A stretch of DNA of 64,000 nucleotides, taken from Arenibacter certesii DSM 19833 (lineage in GTDB: Bacteria > Bacteroidota > Bacteroidia > Flavobacteriales > Flavobacteriaceae). Location: the NCBI RefSeq assembly GCF_000429545.1, contig NZ_AUCB01000019.1, positions 1 through 64,000 of the forward strand. The letters run 5' to 3'. The notes under the pieces are model-generated. The model saw nothing but the letters and a program-made list of their open reading frames with translations. It was not told the DNA's origin and ran no database searches. Both the position numbers and the translations under genes were made by a program. Shown piece after piece: positions 28,129-37,356 of this stretch (position 1 is its first letter; each line of letters opens with the position of its first letter).

Positions 28129-28785
28129 ATGCAAATCCAAGACAGTATATTAACAACAGTTCCTGTTTTTAAAGTGACGGACTCTTTAAAAGAGGTGATC
28201 CAGTACTTTAATCAGACTGCCTATTCGCATGTGGCGGTAGAGGATGATGGATTGTATATAGGAATGCTGGAGAAAAATGACGTAGATAATTATGGAGCAG
28301 ATAAGATAATTGAGGAATATAGGTGTCAACTCGCTACTTTTTTTGCGAGACCCGAGGCTTCTTGGTTAGATGTGTTGGAATTATTCTCTAAAAATGAAGC
28401 CAATGTATTGCCAATAGTAAATAATGAAGGTAAGGTGGTAGGTCATTATGATTTGATTGATGTGGTAAATCTATTTATTGACACCCCCTTTTTTACTGAG
28501 CCAGGAGGTATTTTAGTGCTTGCCAAAGGAATTAAAGATTATTCTTTTAGTGAAATTGCACAGATTGTGGAGAGTAATAATCTAAAGCTAATTGGAGCCT
28601 TTATTACTGATAGTAGGAATGATGTTATACAGATAACCATAAAAATTGGTGCAACGCATCTTAATGAAGTGATACAATCTTTTAGGCGTTACAATTATAC
28701 CATTCTATATGGTAATGACGATGATCAATTTTTGGAGGACTTAAAAGAAAGATCCGATTACTTGGATAAATACCTTAACGTATAA
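28129..28785 (+). CDS. CBS-domain protein (AcuB-like) with ACT-like C-terminus
   Basis: A 218-residue cytoplasmic protein. Residues 1-130 form a pair of CBS motifs (LTTVPVFKVTDSLKEVIQYF... and ...SKNEANVLPIVNNEGKVVGHYDLIDVV), which usually bind adenine nucleotides. Residues 140-210 look like an ACT-type sensor (GGILVLAKGIKDYSFSEIAQIVE...). The architecture resembles AcuB-type regulators; ligand unknown. It ends five bases before nadK, a conserved neighbour in flavobacteria, so adenine or nicotinamide nucleotide sensing is a reasonable guess only. Confidence 0.85.
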   Translation: MQIQDSILTTVPVFKVTDSLKEVIQYFNQTAYSHVAVEDDGLYIGMLEKNDVDNYGADKIIEEYRCQLATFFARPEASWLDVLELFSKNEANVLPIVNNEGKVVGHYDLIDVVNLFIDTPFFTEPGGILVLAKGIKDYSFSEIAQIVESNNLKLIGAFITDSRNDVIQITIKIGATHLNEVIQSFRRYNYTILYGNDDDQFLEDLKERSDYLDKYLNV

Positions 28786-28790
28786 TAGTT

Positions 28791-29672
28791 ATGAAGGTAG
28801 CCATTTATGGAATTGCTTACCAAGAGACTGCAGTAGAATATGTTTTGCAGCTTATTGAAGAGCTACAAAATGAAAATGCAGAGATTTATTTCGAGAAAGA
28901 ATACTATCACTTTATAAGATTGCGTGGGAAAGTGGGAGAATATGCCACTTTTACAAATTCGGAGGGGTTAGACCGAAGTTTTGATATGTTCATTAGCTTT
29001 GGTGGAGATGGTACTATTTTAAGGGCTACCACTTATGTAAGGGATTTAGATATTCCTATAGTAGGTGTCAATACGGGTCGCCTTGGTTTTTTGTCTACCT
29101 TTAAGAAGGAAGATGTTAGAAAGGTGGTGCGTGAGTTTGTTGCGGGGGCATATACTATTGAGGAGAGGAGCTTGGTAGAAATTGCCGAGTCTTCCGATAT
29201 TCCAGAATTTAAAGAATTGAATTTTGCCTTGAACGAAATTACGGTAAGTAGAAAGGATACTACTTCCATGATAACCATAGAGACCTATCTTAATGATGAG
29301 TATTTAACTTCGTATTGGGCAGATGGGTTTATAGTGTCTACCCCAACTGGTTCTACTGGATATTCTTTAAGCTGTGGTGGTCCTGTAATGGCGCCCACGG
29401 TTAAATCTTTTATTTTAACTCCAATTGCGCCCCATAATCTTAACGCCAGACCTTTGGTTATTTCTGATGATACGGTTATACGACTTAAGGTATCAGGTAG
29501 GGCAGAAAGTCATTTAGTTTCCTTGGATTCCCGCATCGCCGCAGTGGCCAACGGAAAGGAGATTTTGGTTCGAAAGGCTCCCTTTACAATAAAAATGATA
29601 GAATATACCTCAGAGAGTTTTCTGAAAACTTTGAGGAATAAATTGTTGTGGGGGGAAGATAAGCGTAATTGA
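28791..29672 (+). CDS. nadK: NAD kinase
   Basis: A 293-residue enzyme that phosphorylates NAD to NADP with ATP. Signatures: SFGGDGTILRA with G71-G-D-G-T75 (Asp73 catalytic), NTGRLGFLS near 97, NEITVSRK near 148 and TPTGSTGYSLSCGGPVM near 184-200. Length is as expected. Translated directly after the CBS-domain gene; the DUF6089 gene follows after about 117 bases. Confidence 0.97.
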   Translation: MKVAIYGIAYQETAVEYVLQLIEELQNENAEIYFEKEYYHFIRLRGKVGEYATFTNSEGLDRSFDMFISFGGDGTILRATTYVRDLDIPIVGVNTGRLGFLSTFKKEDVRKVVREFVAGAYTIEERSLVEIAESSDIPEFKELNFALNEITVSRKDTTSMITIETYLNDEYLTSYWADGFIVSTPTGSTGYSLSCGGPVMAPTVKSFILTPIAPHNLNARPLVISDDTVIRLKVSGRAESHLVSLDSRIAAVANGKEILVRKAPFTIKMIEYTSESFLKTLRNKLLWGEDKRN

Positions 29673-29789
29673 TTCTTTGTTGGTAGCACAATAATAAAGT
29701 GCGAAACCTGTTTATCAGGATAGAACAAGAATATAATAAAAAATCGGGCATAGTGATTGAATTGGTTATATTTGCAAACTTTTAAAATA

Positions 29790-30479
29790 ATGAGGTTTTT
29801 TCTTGCAGTACTTCTTGCGTTAGTATATTCCGGAGTAAATGGCCAAACTTATGAAGTGGGGTTGTTTGCGGGTGGAGCTAATAATATTGGTGATGTGGGA
29901 AGGACTAATTTTATAATGCCTTCGGGGCCCGCTTTTGGCGGAATTTTTAAATGGAATGTGAGTCAACGGTACGCTTGGCGGGGAAGTATAATTTATGGTG
30001 AATTTACTGCCGATGATTCCAAATCGAATATGTCGTCCAGGATGGATAGGGGCTATAAGATGGATAACAACGTACTTGAGGTATCTGCAGGACTAGAATT
30101 TAATTTTGTAGAGTATAATTTACATAGGTTAGGTCCGGCATTTACACCTTATCTATATACAGGGGTCACTTATTTTAGATATGGATATCATTATTTTGAT
30201 GATTTAGGGCACCTACAGGATGCTGGTCAGAAAGACGGAGCTTTTGCGATTCCGATGACGGTAGGTGCAAAACTCAGGTTGAATCAGTTTTTGATTGCGG
30301 GGGCAGAGATTGGGGCTAGATATACCTTTACGGATAATCTAGATGCTAGTAATCCTTCCGGCTCTAATTTTCAAGACTTTAAATTTGGAAATAGTTTAAG
30401 TGATGATTGGTATGTTTTTTCAGGTATAACACTTACGTATACCTTTGGCCGAAAACCATGTCAGGATTCCTTCCGATAA
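29790..30479 (+). CDS. DUF6089-family outer-membrane beta-barrel protein
   Basis: A secreted protein of 229 residues with a signal peptide (MRFFLAVLLALVYSGVNGQ). The rest alternates aromatic and polar residues in strands (YEVGLFAGGANNIGDVG, YAWRGSIIYGEF, YLYTGVTYFRYGYHYF, VFSGITLTYTFGRK), consistent with a small outer-membrane barrel. The ATG at 29790 is chosen over an in-frame TTG at 29757 because it begins the signal peptide. It sits seven bases before uppS in the conserved DUF6089-uppS-bamA order, suggesting a role in envelope biogenesis; function unproven. Confidence 0.82.
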   Translation: MRFFLAVLLALVYSGVNGQTYEVGLFAGGANNIGDVGRTNFIMPSGPAFGGIFKWNVSQRYAWRGSIIYGEFTADDSKSNMSSRMDRGYKMDNNVLEVSAGLEFNFVEYNLHRLGPAFTPYLYTGVTYFRYGYHYFDDLGHLQDAGQKDGAFAIPMTVGAKLRLNQFLIAGAEIGARYTFTDNLDASNPSGSNFQDFKFGNSLSDDWYVFSGITLTYTFGRKPCQDSFR

Positions 30480-30486
30480 TACATAT

Positions 30487-31224
30487 ATGGATATCACTAC
30501 AGGAAACAAAAAACAATTGCCCAAGCATATTGCCATCATCATGGATGGTAATGGGAGATGGGCCAAAAAGCAGGGTAAACTTCGAGTTTTTGGCCATGAG
30601 CATGGTGTGAAGACTGTAAGAAGAACTGTGGAGGATTGTGCAAAAATGGGGATTGAGTTTCTTACCCTTTATACTTTTTCCACCGAAAATTGGAACAGAC
30701 CCAAATTGGAAGTGGATACCCTAATGCGTCTATTGGTATCTTCGTTAAAAAAAGAATTGGTAACGCTTAACAAGAATAATATTAGGTTAAATACTATTGG
30801 TAATATTAGCACCTTGCCCAAAAGAGCCCATAGGGAATTATTGGATGTGATGGATAAAACCGGGGAAAATACCGGAATGGTCTTAACCTTGGCGTTAAGT
30901 TATGGTGCTCGGGAAGAATTAAAGCATGCCGTTCAGCAGATTGCAGCCAAAGTTAAAAATAATATAATTATTCCTGAAAATATTGATGAAACCATTATAA
31001 ATAACCATCTTTACACGCATAATTTACCAGATGTAGATCTCCTAATTCGCACTAGTGGTGAGCAAAGGATCAGTAATTTTCTACTTTGGCAGATTGCATA
31101 TGCGGAATTATATTTTATTGATGTATTTTGGCCCGATTTTACGGAGCATCATTTATTGGAAGCCATTAAAAATTACCAGAACAGAGAACGACGATTTGGA
31201 AAAACAAGCGAACAACTTATCTAG
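30487..31224 (+). CDS. uppS: Isoprenyl transferase, undecaprenyl diphosphate synthase
   Basis: A cis-prenyltransferase of 245 residues making the C55 carrier lipid for peptidoglycan and surface polysaccharides. Catalytic motif HIAIIMDGNGRWAKK with Asp20; FLTLYTFSTENW near 58-69; LIRTSGEQRISNF and LLWQIAYAELYF in the C-terminal half carry the diphosphate-binding arginines and final Glu. The ATG at 30487 fits the family start; an in-frame TTG at 30445 lies inside the previous gene. bamA follows after four bases. Confidence 0.96.
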   Translation: MDITTGNKKQLPKHIAIIMDGNGRWAKKQGKLRVFGHEHGVKTVRRTVEDCAKMGIEFLTLYTFSTENWNRPKLEVDTLMRLLVSSLKKELVTLNKNNIRLNTIGNISTLPKRAHRELLDVMDKTGENTGMVLTLALSYGAREELKHAVQQIAAKVKNNIIIPENIDETIINNHLYTHNLPDVDLLIRTSGEQRISNFLLWQIAYAELYFIDVFWPDFTEHHLLEAIKNYQNRERRFGKTSEQLI

Positions 31225-31228
31225 AGGC

Positions 31229-33808
31229 ATGGGAAGAATCATGACCCTACACTTTTTTACTGCACTTACCTTCTTTTTTTTTACATCCATAAACTACGCA
31301 CAGGACCCCTCCTATGAGGATGGGAAACAATACACTCTTGCCGGTTTGGAGGTTACCGGTCTTCAAAGCTATAACGAGCAGACGGTTAAGACCTATACCG
31401 GACTAAGGATAGGGCAACCTATTACGGTTCCTGGGGACGAAATCAGTGCGGTTATCAATAAATTATGGGGGCTAGAGCTTTTTACAGACATTAGCTTTTA
31501 TATCACTAATATAGAGGGTGAAAATGTATACCTAGAACTAAACATTATTGAGCGACCCACACTTACAGATGTCACCGTCTATGGAGTTAAGCCTAAAAAG
31601 GTTCCTGAAATTCTTAAAGACGCAGATCTTAAAAAAGGCAAGAAAATCACCGAGAGCTTAATTGCCAACACCAAAAATTACCTTCAAAACAAATATAAAA
31701 AGAAGGGCTATCTCAATGCCACCGTAAATATTGCTACGGCAAAAGATACTGTGGATACCAATACCCAGAGTATGGTGATCAATATTAAACAAGGTGAAAA
31801 GGTAAAGATCAATGATATTGTTTTTGAAGGAAACGAACAGTTGTCCGATAAGCAGCTGAGAAAAGCCTTAAAGAATACGAAGAAGAAAAAATTCTATCGT
31901 TTTTGGAAAAAATCTAAATACATAGAGGAAGATTATAAGGAAGACCTAGTTTCTTTGGTAGATAAATATGCCGAAAAAGGATTTAGGGATGCCAGAGTGG
32001 TTTCGGATACTTTTGTTAGGACAGGAGATAAGCTTATCGACCTGAAAATAAAAGTGGAAGAAGGAGATAAATACTACTTTGGGGATATAAATTTTGTTGG
32101 TAATACCGTGTATTCTGATCGCCAAATGGCTAGTGTCTTGGGACTGAAGAAAGGGGATACTTATAATGGAGTACTTTTAAGAAAGCGTATAGCGGATGCT
32201 TCCGATCCGGATGCTAATGACCTTACCAACCTCTATCAAAATAACGGATATTTATTTTCTAGTATTAATCCAGTAGAAATGTCTGCTGAAAATGATACCA
32301 TCGATTTTGAGATCAGGATCATTGAGGGGAAAGAGACTTTTCTTAACCACGTAACTGTAGTAGGGAACGACAAGACTAATGATCACGTGATCTTTAGGGA
32401 ATTGCGTACCAGACCAGGACAACGCTATAATAAATCAGACATCATAAGAAGTATTAGGGAATTAGGTCAGTTAGGTTTCTTTGATGCCGAACAAATTAAG
32501 CCGGATATACAAAACCCTAATCCTAATGAGGGAACAGTAGATCTTGCCTATAGTTTAGTAGAATCTGGTTCTAGCCAAATAGAATTGCAAGGAGGCTACG
32601 GGGGTGGTGGATTTATTGGTACCCTTGGACTATCCTTTAGCAACTTCTCTGTTAAGAATTTATTTAATGGAGAGGCCTATAAGCCGGTTCCTATGGGAGA
32701 TGGACAAACATTTGCCTTGCGTTTGCAGGCCAGTAGAACCTATAGGGTGTATAGCCTTAACTTTTCTGAGCCTTGGTTGGGGGGTAAGAAACCGGTTCGT
32801 TTTAATATGTCCCTCTCTAGAACACAACAATTTTATTACAACCCTTACGTAAGTAGAAGACCAGATAAAAACAGAACATTCTCTATTACTGGAATATCTG
32901 CTGGATTAGCAAAAAGGGTGCAATGGCCAGATGATTTCTTTACCATTTCGCACTCCGTAGGGTATCAGTTGTACGATTTTAAAAATTATAACTTAGGTCT
33001 TTTCAATTTTGGTAACGGACAGTCCAATTCCATAGCATATAGTTTAGGGATTGCTAGGAATGCTACCGGGGGAGGGCGTATTTTCCCTAGATCTGGATCT
33101 AACTTTGAGATAACAGCTAAATTTACACCACCATTTTCTTTATTCAATAATAAGGACTATGATAAGTTGAATTCTGATCTTGAGGTGGCCGTTGCTGAAA
33201 AGAACAACGCAGAAATAGAACGCATAGATCAAGAGCGATTTAAATGGTTAGAATTTTACAAGGTTAACTTTAAAGGAGACTGGTATACTACCCTAGTAGA
33301 TAAATTAGTACTTAGAACCAATGCCGAATTTGGATTTTTGGGTAGCTATAACGAAAAGGTGGGAAAGGTACCGTTTGAACGATTTTATGTTGGAGGAGAC
33401 GGATTGGGAACCTATACCTTGGATGGCAGGGATGTGGTCCAGTTAAGGGGATATGAAAATCAGTCCTTAACACCCTATAGTGTAGATCCTGTTTCTGGAC
33501 AACAGATACAAGATGGTGGAGTGGTTTATAATAAGTACTCCTTAGAGCTTAGATACCCACTTACACTTAAGCCTTCTGCATCTATATATGGACTGGCATT
33601 TTTGGAAGCTGGTAATGCTTTCAACAATTTTCAGAGCTTTAACCCGTTTGAAATAAAAAGATCGGCCGGAGTGGGACTGCGAATCTTTATGCCTGCATTT
33701 GGACTTCTAGGAATTGATTTTGGATATGGATTTGATAAAGATTATAACCCAAACTCCGTTGGGCCTAGCGGATGGCAAACCCACTTTATTATTGGACAAC
33801 AGTTTTAA
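31229..33808 (+). CDS. bamA: Outer membrane protein assembly factor BamA
   Basis: An outer-membrane protein of 859 residues that folds and inserts barrel proteins. A signal peptide (to about NYAQ, residue 26) precedes about five POTRA domains (KQYTLAGLEVTG, VKINDIVFEGNEQLSD, YYFGDINFVGNTVYSD, FLNHVTVVGNDKTNDH) and a C-terminal 16-strand barrel ending in HFIIGQQF with terminal Phe. The barrel has the GLGTYTLDGRDVVQLRGYE segment equivalent to the VRGF/Y loop. The start at 31229 is chosen because upstream in-frame ATGs lie inside uppS and precede no signal peptide. Its client chaperones lie directly downstream. Confidence 0.96.
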   Translation: MGRIMTLHFFTALTFFFFTSINYAQDPSYEDGKQYTLAGLEVTGLQSYNEQTVKTYTGLRIGQPITVPGDEISAVINKLWGLELFTDISFYITNIEGENVYLELNIIERPTLTDVTVYGVKPKKVPEILKDADLKKGKKITESLIANTKNYLQNKYKKKGYLNATVNIATAKDTVDTNTQSMVINIKQGEKVKINDIVFEGNEQLSDKQLRKALKNTKKKKFYRFWKKSKYIEEDYKEDLVSLVDKYAEKGFRDARVVSDTFVRTGDKLIDLKIKVEEGDKYYFGDINFVGNTVYSDRQMASVLGLKKGDTYNGVLLRKRIADASDPDANDLTNLYQNNGYLFSSINPVEMSAENDTIDFEIRIIEGKETFLNHVTVVGNDKTNDHVIFRELRTRPGQRYNKSDIIRSIRELGQLGFFDAEQIKPDIQNPNPNEGTVDLAYSLVESGSSQIELQGGYGGGGFIGTLGLSFSNFSVKNLFNGEAYKPVPMGDGQTFALRLQASRTYRVYSLNFSEPWLGGKKPVRFNMSLSRTQQFYYNPYVSRRPDKNRTFSITGISAGLAKRVQWPDDFFTISHSVGYQLYDFKNYNLGLFNFGNGQSNSIAYSLGIARNATGGGRIFPRSGSNFEITAKFTPPFSLFNNKDYDKLNSDLEVAVAEKNNAEIERIDQERFKWLEFYKVNFKGDWYTTLVDKLVLRTNAEFGFLGSYNEKVGKVPFERFYVGGDGLGTYTLDGRDVVQLRGYENQSLTPYSVDPVSGQQIQDGGVVYNKYSLELRYPLTLKPSASIYGLAFLEAGNAFNNFQSFNPFEIKRSAGVGLRIFMPAFGLLGIDFGYGFDKDYNPNSVGPSGWQTHFIIGQQF

Positions 33809-33908
33809 TTGATAAAATTATTTTGCAGTTTTATACAGTGTACTGTGCGTTTAAGAATGAAACATTATTTTTGGCACGATATTTTCTATAATATAAAACG
33901 AAGATATT

Positions 33909-34730
33909 ATGAAGATAAACGGAAAATTACTTGTAGTCCTTTTTATAGCCTTAACCACGGCTAATCTTACTGCTCAAAGAGGAGTTAGGATAGGGTATGT
34001 GGATATGGAATATATACTTGAGAATGTTGATGAGTATAGAGAGGCTAACGAGCAATTGGCTAATAGAGTACAGCGCTGGAAGCAGGAGTTGGAGAAGGAG
34101 AAGTCCGAAATTGAGCAGATGAAGAAGGACCTAATGGCAGAGAAGGTGCTTCTGACTGCAGAACTAATTGCGGAGCGTGAAGAAGAAATACAGATCCTGG
34201 AAAAGGAGATGTTGGAATACCAACAAAATAGATTTGGCCCATCAGGTGACCTAGTCTTGCAAAAAAGAAGATTGATTCAGCCAATACAAGATCAGGTTTT
34301 TAATGAGGTGCAGAAAATAGGTGCCAATAAAAAATATGATTTTATTTTTGATAAATCTGCAGATGTTGTAATGTTGTATTCAGAAAAAAGGCACGATATT
34401 AGCGACTTAGTATTGAGAGGTATCTCTAGAACGAGAAAAATAAGCGCTCCAGAAAAGAAGGATTCCAGAACAGATTTTAATGATTTTGAGGATGAAGAAG
34501 AGGAGGTTAGTGGCGCGCTATTGGATCGTCAGGAGCGAGCTAAACAGGCAGAGGAAGCAAGGAATAAAACTGCTGATGAAAGAAGAGCTGAGCAGTTAAG
34601 GATTAGAGAAGAGCGGAAGAAAGCGTATGAGGCCAGAAGAAAACAACTGTTAGAAGAAAGAGAAGCAAAGAGACAGAAAGAAGGAGAAAAAAGAAGTGGC
34701 AAAAAGGATGACGAGGAAACAGGAAGTTAG
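33909..34730 (+). CDS. OmpH/Skp-like periplasmic chaperone with charged C-terminal tail
   Basis: A 273-residue protein with a signal peptide (to about NLTAQ, residue 23), then the OmpH/Skp pattern: RIGYVDMEYILENVDEY, a long coiled-coil hairpin (residues 40-115) and a returning strand (KYDFIFDKSADVVMLY). Skp trimers hold unfolded barrel proteins on the way to BamA, which is encoded just upstream. It is longer than usual: residues about 185-273 form a very charged, Lys/Arg/Glu-rich helical tail with EERKKAYEARRKQ-type repeats, typical for the first of the two Bacteroidota paralogs but of unknown purpose. Confidence 0.9.
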   Translation: MKINGKLLVVLFIALTTANLTAQRGVRIGYVDMEYILENVDEYREANEQLANRVQRWKQELEKEKSEIEQMKKDLMAEKVLLTAELIAEREEEIQILEKEMLEYQQNRFGPSGDLVLQKRRLIQPIQDQVFNEVQKIGANKKYDFIFDKSADVVMLYSEKRHDISDLVLRGISRTRKISAPEKKDSRTDFNDFEDEEEEVSGALLDRQERAKQAEEARNKTADERRAEQLRIREERKKAYEARRKQLLEEREAKRQKEGEKRSGKKDDEETGS

Positions 34731-34790
34731 TATTAGGAATAATTACAATCATTATATATAACTAAATTTAAAATTAACATTCAAACATTA

Positions 34791-35309
34791 ATGAGAAACA
34801 TGAAACAAATAAAGAAAATTGCGGTAGCCATAGTTTTGTTCGTAGCAGCAACTGGGTTTGTAAACGCCCAAGCTAAGATTGCACACATAGACGTTCAGGA
34901 ATTACTATCTTCTATGCCAGAGATGAAAGCGGCAGATGCGGAACTTAAAAAACTATCCGAAACATATAGGGCCGATATTGAAAGTTCTATGACCGAGCTC
35001 AGAAACAAGTACACGCAATATCAGAATGAATCTGCTTCTAAATCTGATGAAGAAAACCAGAAGAGAGCATTAGAATTGCAAGGATTCGAAAAGAACATTG
35101 GAGAGGCACAACAAACTGCTCAGCAAGAATTACAAAAGAAACAAGCAGAACTTTTAGGTCCTATTACAGAAAAAGCTAAAAAAGCTATTGAGGCCGTTGC
35201 GGCTGCTCAAGGAATAGAATACGTAATTGATGCTACCCAAGGTGGCGGACTTATTGTAGCGAAAGGAAAAGACCTTTTACCCGCAGTTAAGAAGCAATTA
35301 GGTTTCTAA
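34791..35309 (+). CDS. OmpH/Skp-like periplasmic chaperone
   Basis: A 172-residue Skp-family protein with signal peptide (cleaved after about FVNAQ, residue 25). Mature part: KIAHIDVQELLSSMPEM, coiled-coil arms rich in E, K and Q (residues 45-125), then GIEYVIDATQGGGLIVAKGKDLL, closing the trimer body. Normal family length, unlike the upstream paralog. Met4 (34800) is an alternative start. Followed at once by a terminator, so it ends the uppS-bamA-skp-skp transcript. Confidence 0.93.
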   Translation: MRNMKQIKKIAVAIVLFVAATGFVNAQAKIAHIDVQELLSSMPEMKAADAELKKLSETYRADIESSMTELRNKYTQYQNESASKSDEENQKRALELQGFEKNIGEAQQTAQQELQKKQAELLGPITEKAKKAIEAVAAAQGIEYVIDATQGGGLIVAKGKDLLPAVKKQLGF

Positions 35310-35330
35310 AAAATAACGTTATAATATTTT

Positions 35331-35364
35331 AAAAAGAGCTATGCAGTCGCGTAGCTCTTTTTTT
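35331..35364 (+). terminator. Terminator of the uppS-bamA-skp cluster
   Basis: AAAGAGCTA pairs with TAGCTCTTT around a 10-base loop, followed by further T residues; 22 bases after the second Skp-like gene. Confidence 0.88.
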
Positions 35365-35463
35365 ATTCATTATTCGCACTTTCAAAAGTTGCCCATTACG
35401 GATTGTTGCCTATTCTAACAGCAAAAACTAACTTCTTGGAATCCGATTAATAGTAACATCATT

Positions 35464-35492
35464 TTGGGAAAAGCAATAATAATGTAACTTTA
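35464..35492 (+). promoter_or_regulatory. Probable promoter of murI
   Basis: TTG, 18 bases, TAACTTTA (last base differs from the TAnnTTTG consensus), 19 bases before the ATG. Confidence 0.5.
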
Positions 35493-35510
35493 GGACTTAA
35501 ATTTCGTTGA

Positions 35511-36299
35511 ATGAGTAAAGGTCCTATAGGTATTTTTGATTCTGGTATTGGAGGCACTTCTATATGGCGTGAGATAAATAGGTTGTTGCCCCAAGAATCC
35601 ACCATCTATTTAGCGGATAGTAAAAATGCCCCTTATGGTGAAAAATCACAGGAAGAGATTCTGCGACTAAGCATTAAGAATGTAGAATTTCTTATCAGTA
35701 AAGGATGTAAACTAATTGTGGTAGCCTGCAATACAGCCACTACCAATGCCATTAAAGAACTCCGGGAAAAGTATGAATTACCGTTTATTGGAATAGAACC
35801 AGCTATAAAAACTGCAGCCCTTAATTCGAAGTCGAAAAAGATTGGGGTCTTGGCTACAAAAGGCACCCTGTCTAGCAGTCTTTTTCATAGTACCTCCATT
35901 AGTCATGCCAATGGTATACAGATAATGGAGCAAAAAGGTACTGGTCTGGTTGAATTAATAGAAAACGGGGAGCTTAATACCATGAAAACAAAGGCGCTTT
36001 TAGAGCGTTATTTGTCTCATATGGTAAAAGAGGGTATTGATCAACTGGTGTTGGGATGCACACATTACCCGTATTTAATTCCATTGCTTACGGATATATT
36101 ACCCGATAATGTTAAGATTATCGATTCTGGAGAGGGAGTCGCCAAGCAAACTAAAAATATTTTAGAAAAATATAATATAAATGCCCCTCCAACATCCAAA
36201 GGAGAATTTCAATTTTTCACCAATAAAGAGGTATCCGTTTTAGAGGGCTTTATAAAAGATGCAGGTGTACCTTTTGAAGTCTCCTTTTTAGAGTTTTAA
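35511..36299 (+). CDS. murI: Glutamate racemase
   Basis: A 262-residue cofactor-independent racemase supplying D-glutamate for peptidoglycan. N-terminal IGIFDSGIGG (6-15), catalytic Cys73 in VACNTATTNA and Cys183 in LGCTHYPYL, with Glu in the IGIEPAIK segment. Size is normal. It follows the bamA cluster but has its own promoter and lies after a strong terminator, so it is probably a separate unit. Confidence 0.97.
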   Translation: MSKGPIGIFDSGIGGTSIWREINRLLPQESTIYLADSKNAPYGEKSQEEILRLSIKNVEFLISKGCKLIVVACNTATTNAIKELREKYELPFIGIEPAIKTAALNSKSKKIGVLATKGTLSSSLFHSTSISHANGIQIMEQKGTGLVELIENGELNTMKTKALLERYLSHMVKEGIDQLVLGCTHYPYLIPLLTDILPDNVKIIDSGEGVAKQTKNILEKYNINAPPTSKGEFQFFTNKEVSVLEGFIKDAGVPFEVSFLEF

Positions 36300-36415
36300 C
36301 GATAACTGTATTTTGTAATTGTAGCCTTGTCGTTCAGAGATTTCGCTATCCTCGCTTTGCAATCGCTTTACCGAGTCGGCTGCACTTTAACTTATAGCTT
36401 CAATGGAACCATACC

Positions 36416-36913
36416 CTAAAGCTTCCTTATGTAGGTTAGATAGGTGAAGTCATAGTCGTGCCGTTCATCTTTCGGATGGAATTCCTCTTTTATAAGCATC
36501 CAATCTTTCTCGTCAAAATTGGGAAAAAATGTATCTGCCTCAAAACGCTCATGAACGCGAGTCAATTCCAATTGATTGGCATGCTTTAATCCAAGTCGAT
36601 AAATTTCCCCACCTCCAATAATAAAAGCCAAGGAATCATCTTTCACCAGATCTAAGGCTTCTTCCAGAGAATGAACTACAATACAATCTGCATAGGGAAT
36701 TTGATAGTCTGGGTCCCTAGTAATGACAATATGTACGCGATTTGGTAAGGGTTTTGGGAAGCTTTCAAAAGTTTTTCTTCCCATTATAATCGTATGGCCA
36801 GAGGTTCGCTTTTTAAAATACTTAAAGTCATCTGGCAAATGCCATAAAAGGTCGTTGTCTTTTCCTAAGGCATTATTTTCCCCTGCTGCGGCAATCATTG
36901 ATATAATCTGCAT
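36416..36913 (-). CDS. folA: Dihydrofolate reductase
   Basis: A 165-residue DHFR reducing dihydrofolate with NADPH. Landmarks: N-terminal ISMIAAAGENNALGKDNDLLWHLPDDF, with Asp29 as the substrate-binding acid, HTIIMGRKTFES (40-51) and IIGGGEIYRLGL (about 97-108) for NADPH. The start ATG overlaps the stop codon of the 2TM gene by one base (TAATG), so translation is probably coupled. thyA lies 4.5 kb further along on the same strand. Confidence 0.96.
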   Translation of the reverse strand: MQIISMIAAAGENNALGKDNDLLWHLPDDFKYFKKRTSGHTIIMGRKTFESFPKPLPNRVHIVITRDPDYQIPYADCIVVHSLEEALDLVKDDSLAFIIGGGEIYRLGLKHANQLELTRVHERFEADTFFPNFDEKDWMLIKEEFHPKDERHDYDFTYLTYIRKL

Positions 36914-37299
36914 TACTCTTTACTTTTATTGATACGGGACAGTGGGAAGTCCGTTTCTATTTCTTTTTGTAATTGGGCAATCTTCTGTTTTTGTTTTAAA
37001 ACCAATTTTTCTCTTTGTGACCTTTCCCATTCAGGGCCCATAAATTTAGAGGTTATAAATACGTTAAAGGCATGGATGATAAATAGAAAGAACCAGGCAA
37101 GAATGACCCAGATAAACCAGTCATGCGTTTTACCATAGCCAAGGATTTTATTGATTACGATCATAAAAATACTGCCTATAAAAAAGATGACGAAATGGGA
37201 AAACAATCGTTTTTTTTGTTTTATCCTAGTCTGGGCATCTTCCAGCATTTGGTGGTGCTCCAAATCTATTTTAGACTTATTTTTATTTCTGGTAAACAT
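36913..37299 (-). CDS. 2TM-domain membrane protein
   Basis: A protein of 128 residues with two transmembrane helices (about 33-54 and 66-88) and charged cytoplasmic ends, matching the Bacteroidota 2TM family. The C-terminal third is a coiled-coil-like KLVLKQKQKIAQLQKEIE helix. The start at 37299 (MFTRNKNK) is chosen because the longer frame to 37377 would run over the promoter and start of the divergent aminotransferase gene. Coupled to folA by a one-base overlap. Function unknown; the family is often fused to LytTR regulators elsewhere. Confidence 0.8.
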   Translation of the reverse strand: MFTRNKNKSKIDLEHHQMLEDAQTRIKQKKRLFSHFVIFFIGSIFMIVINKILGYGKTHDWFIWVILAWFFLFIIHAFNVFITSKFMGPEWERSQREKLVLKQKQKIAQLQKEIETDFPLSRINKSKE

Positions 37300-37307
37300 C
37301 CTAATAA

Positions 37308-37328
37308 GTATCTTTAGGGTAAAGATAC
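37308..37328. promoter_or_regulatory. Palindrome in the divergent 2TM/aminotransferase promoter region
   Basis: GTATCTTTA-GGG-TAAAGATAC, a perfect 9-bp inverted repeat with a three-base centre. Each arm holds TATCTTTA, one base off the TAnnTTTG -7 element, so it could be two face-to-face promoter elements or an operator. It lies between two divergent genes only 58 bases apart. Confidence 0.4.
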
Positions 37329-37356
37329 CAAAATACAAATCTTCATCAATAAGATT

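Noticed and set aside
31055-31228. Longer BamA starting inside uppS
   Set aside because: The extra 58 residues are out-of-frame uppS sequence and would place the signal peptide internally.
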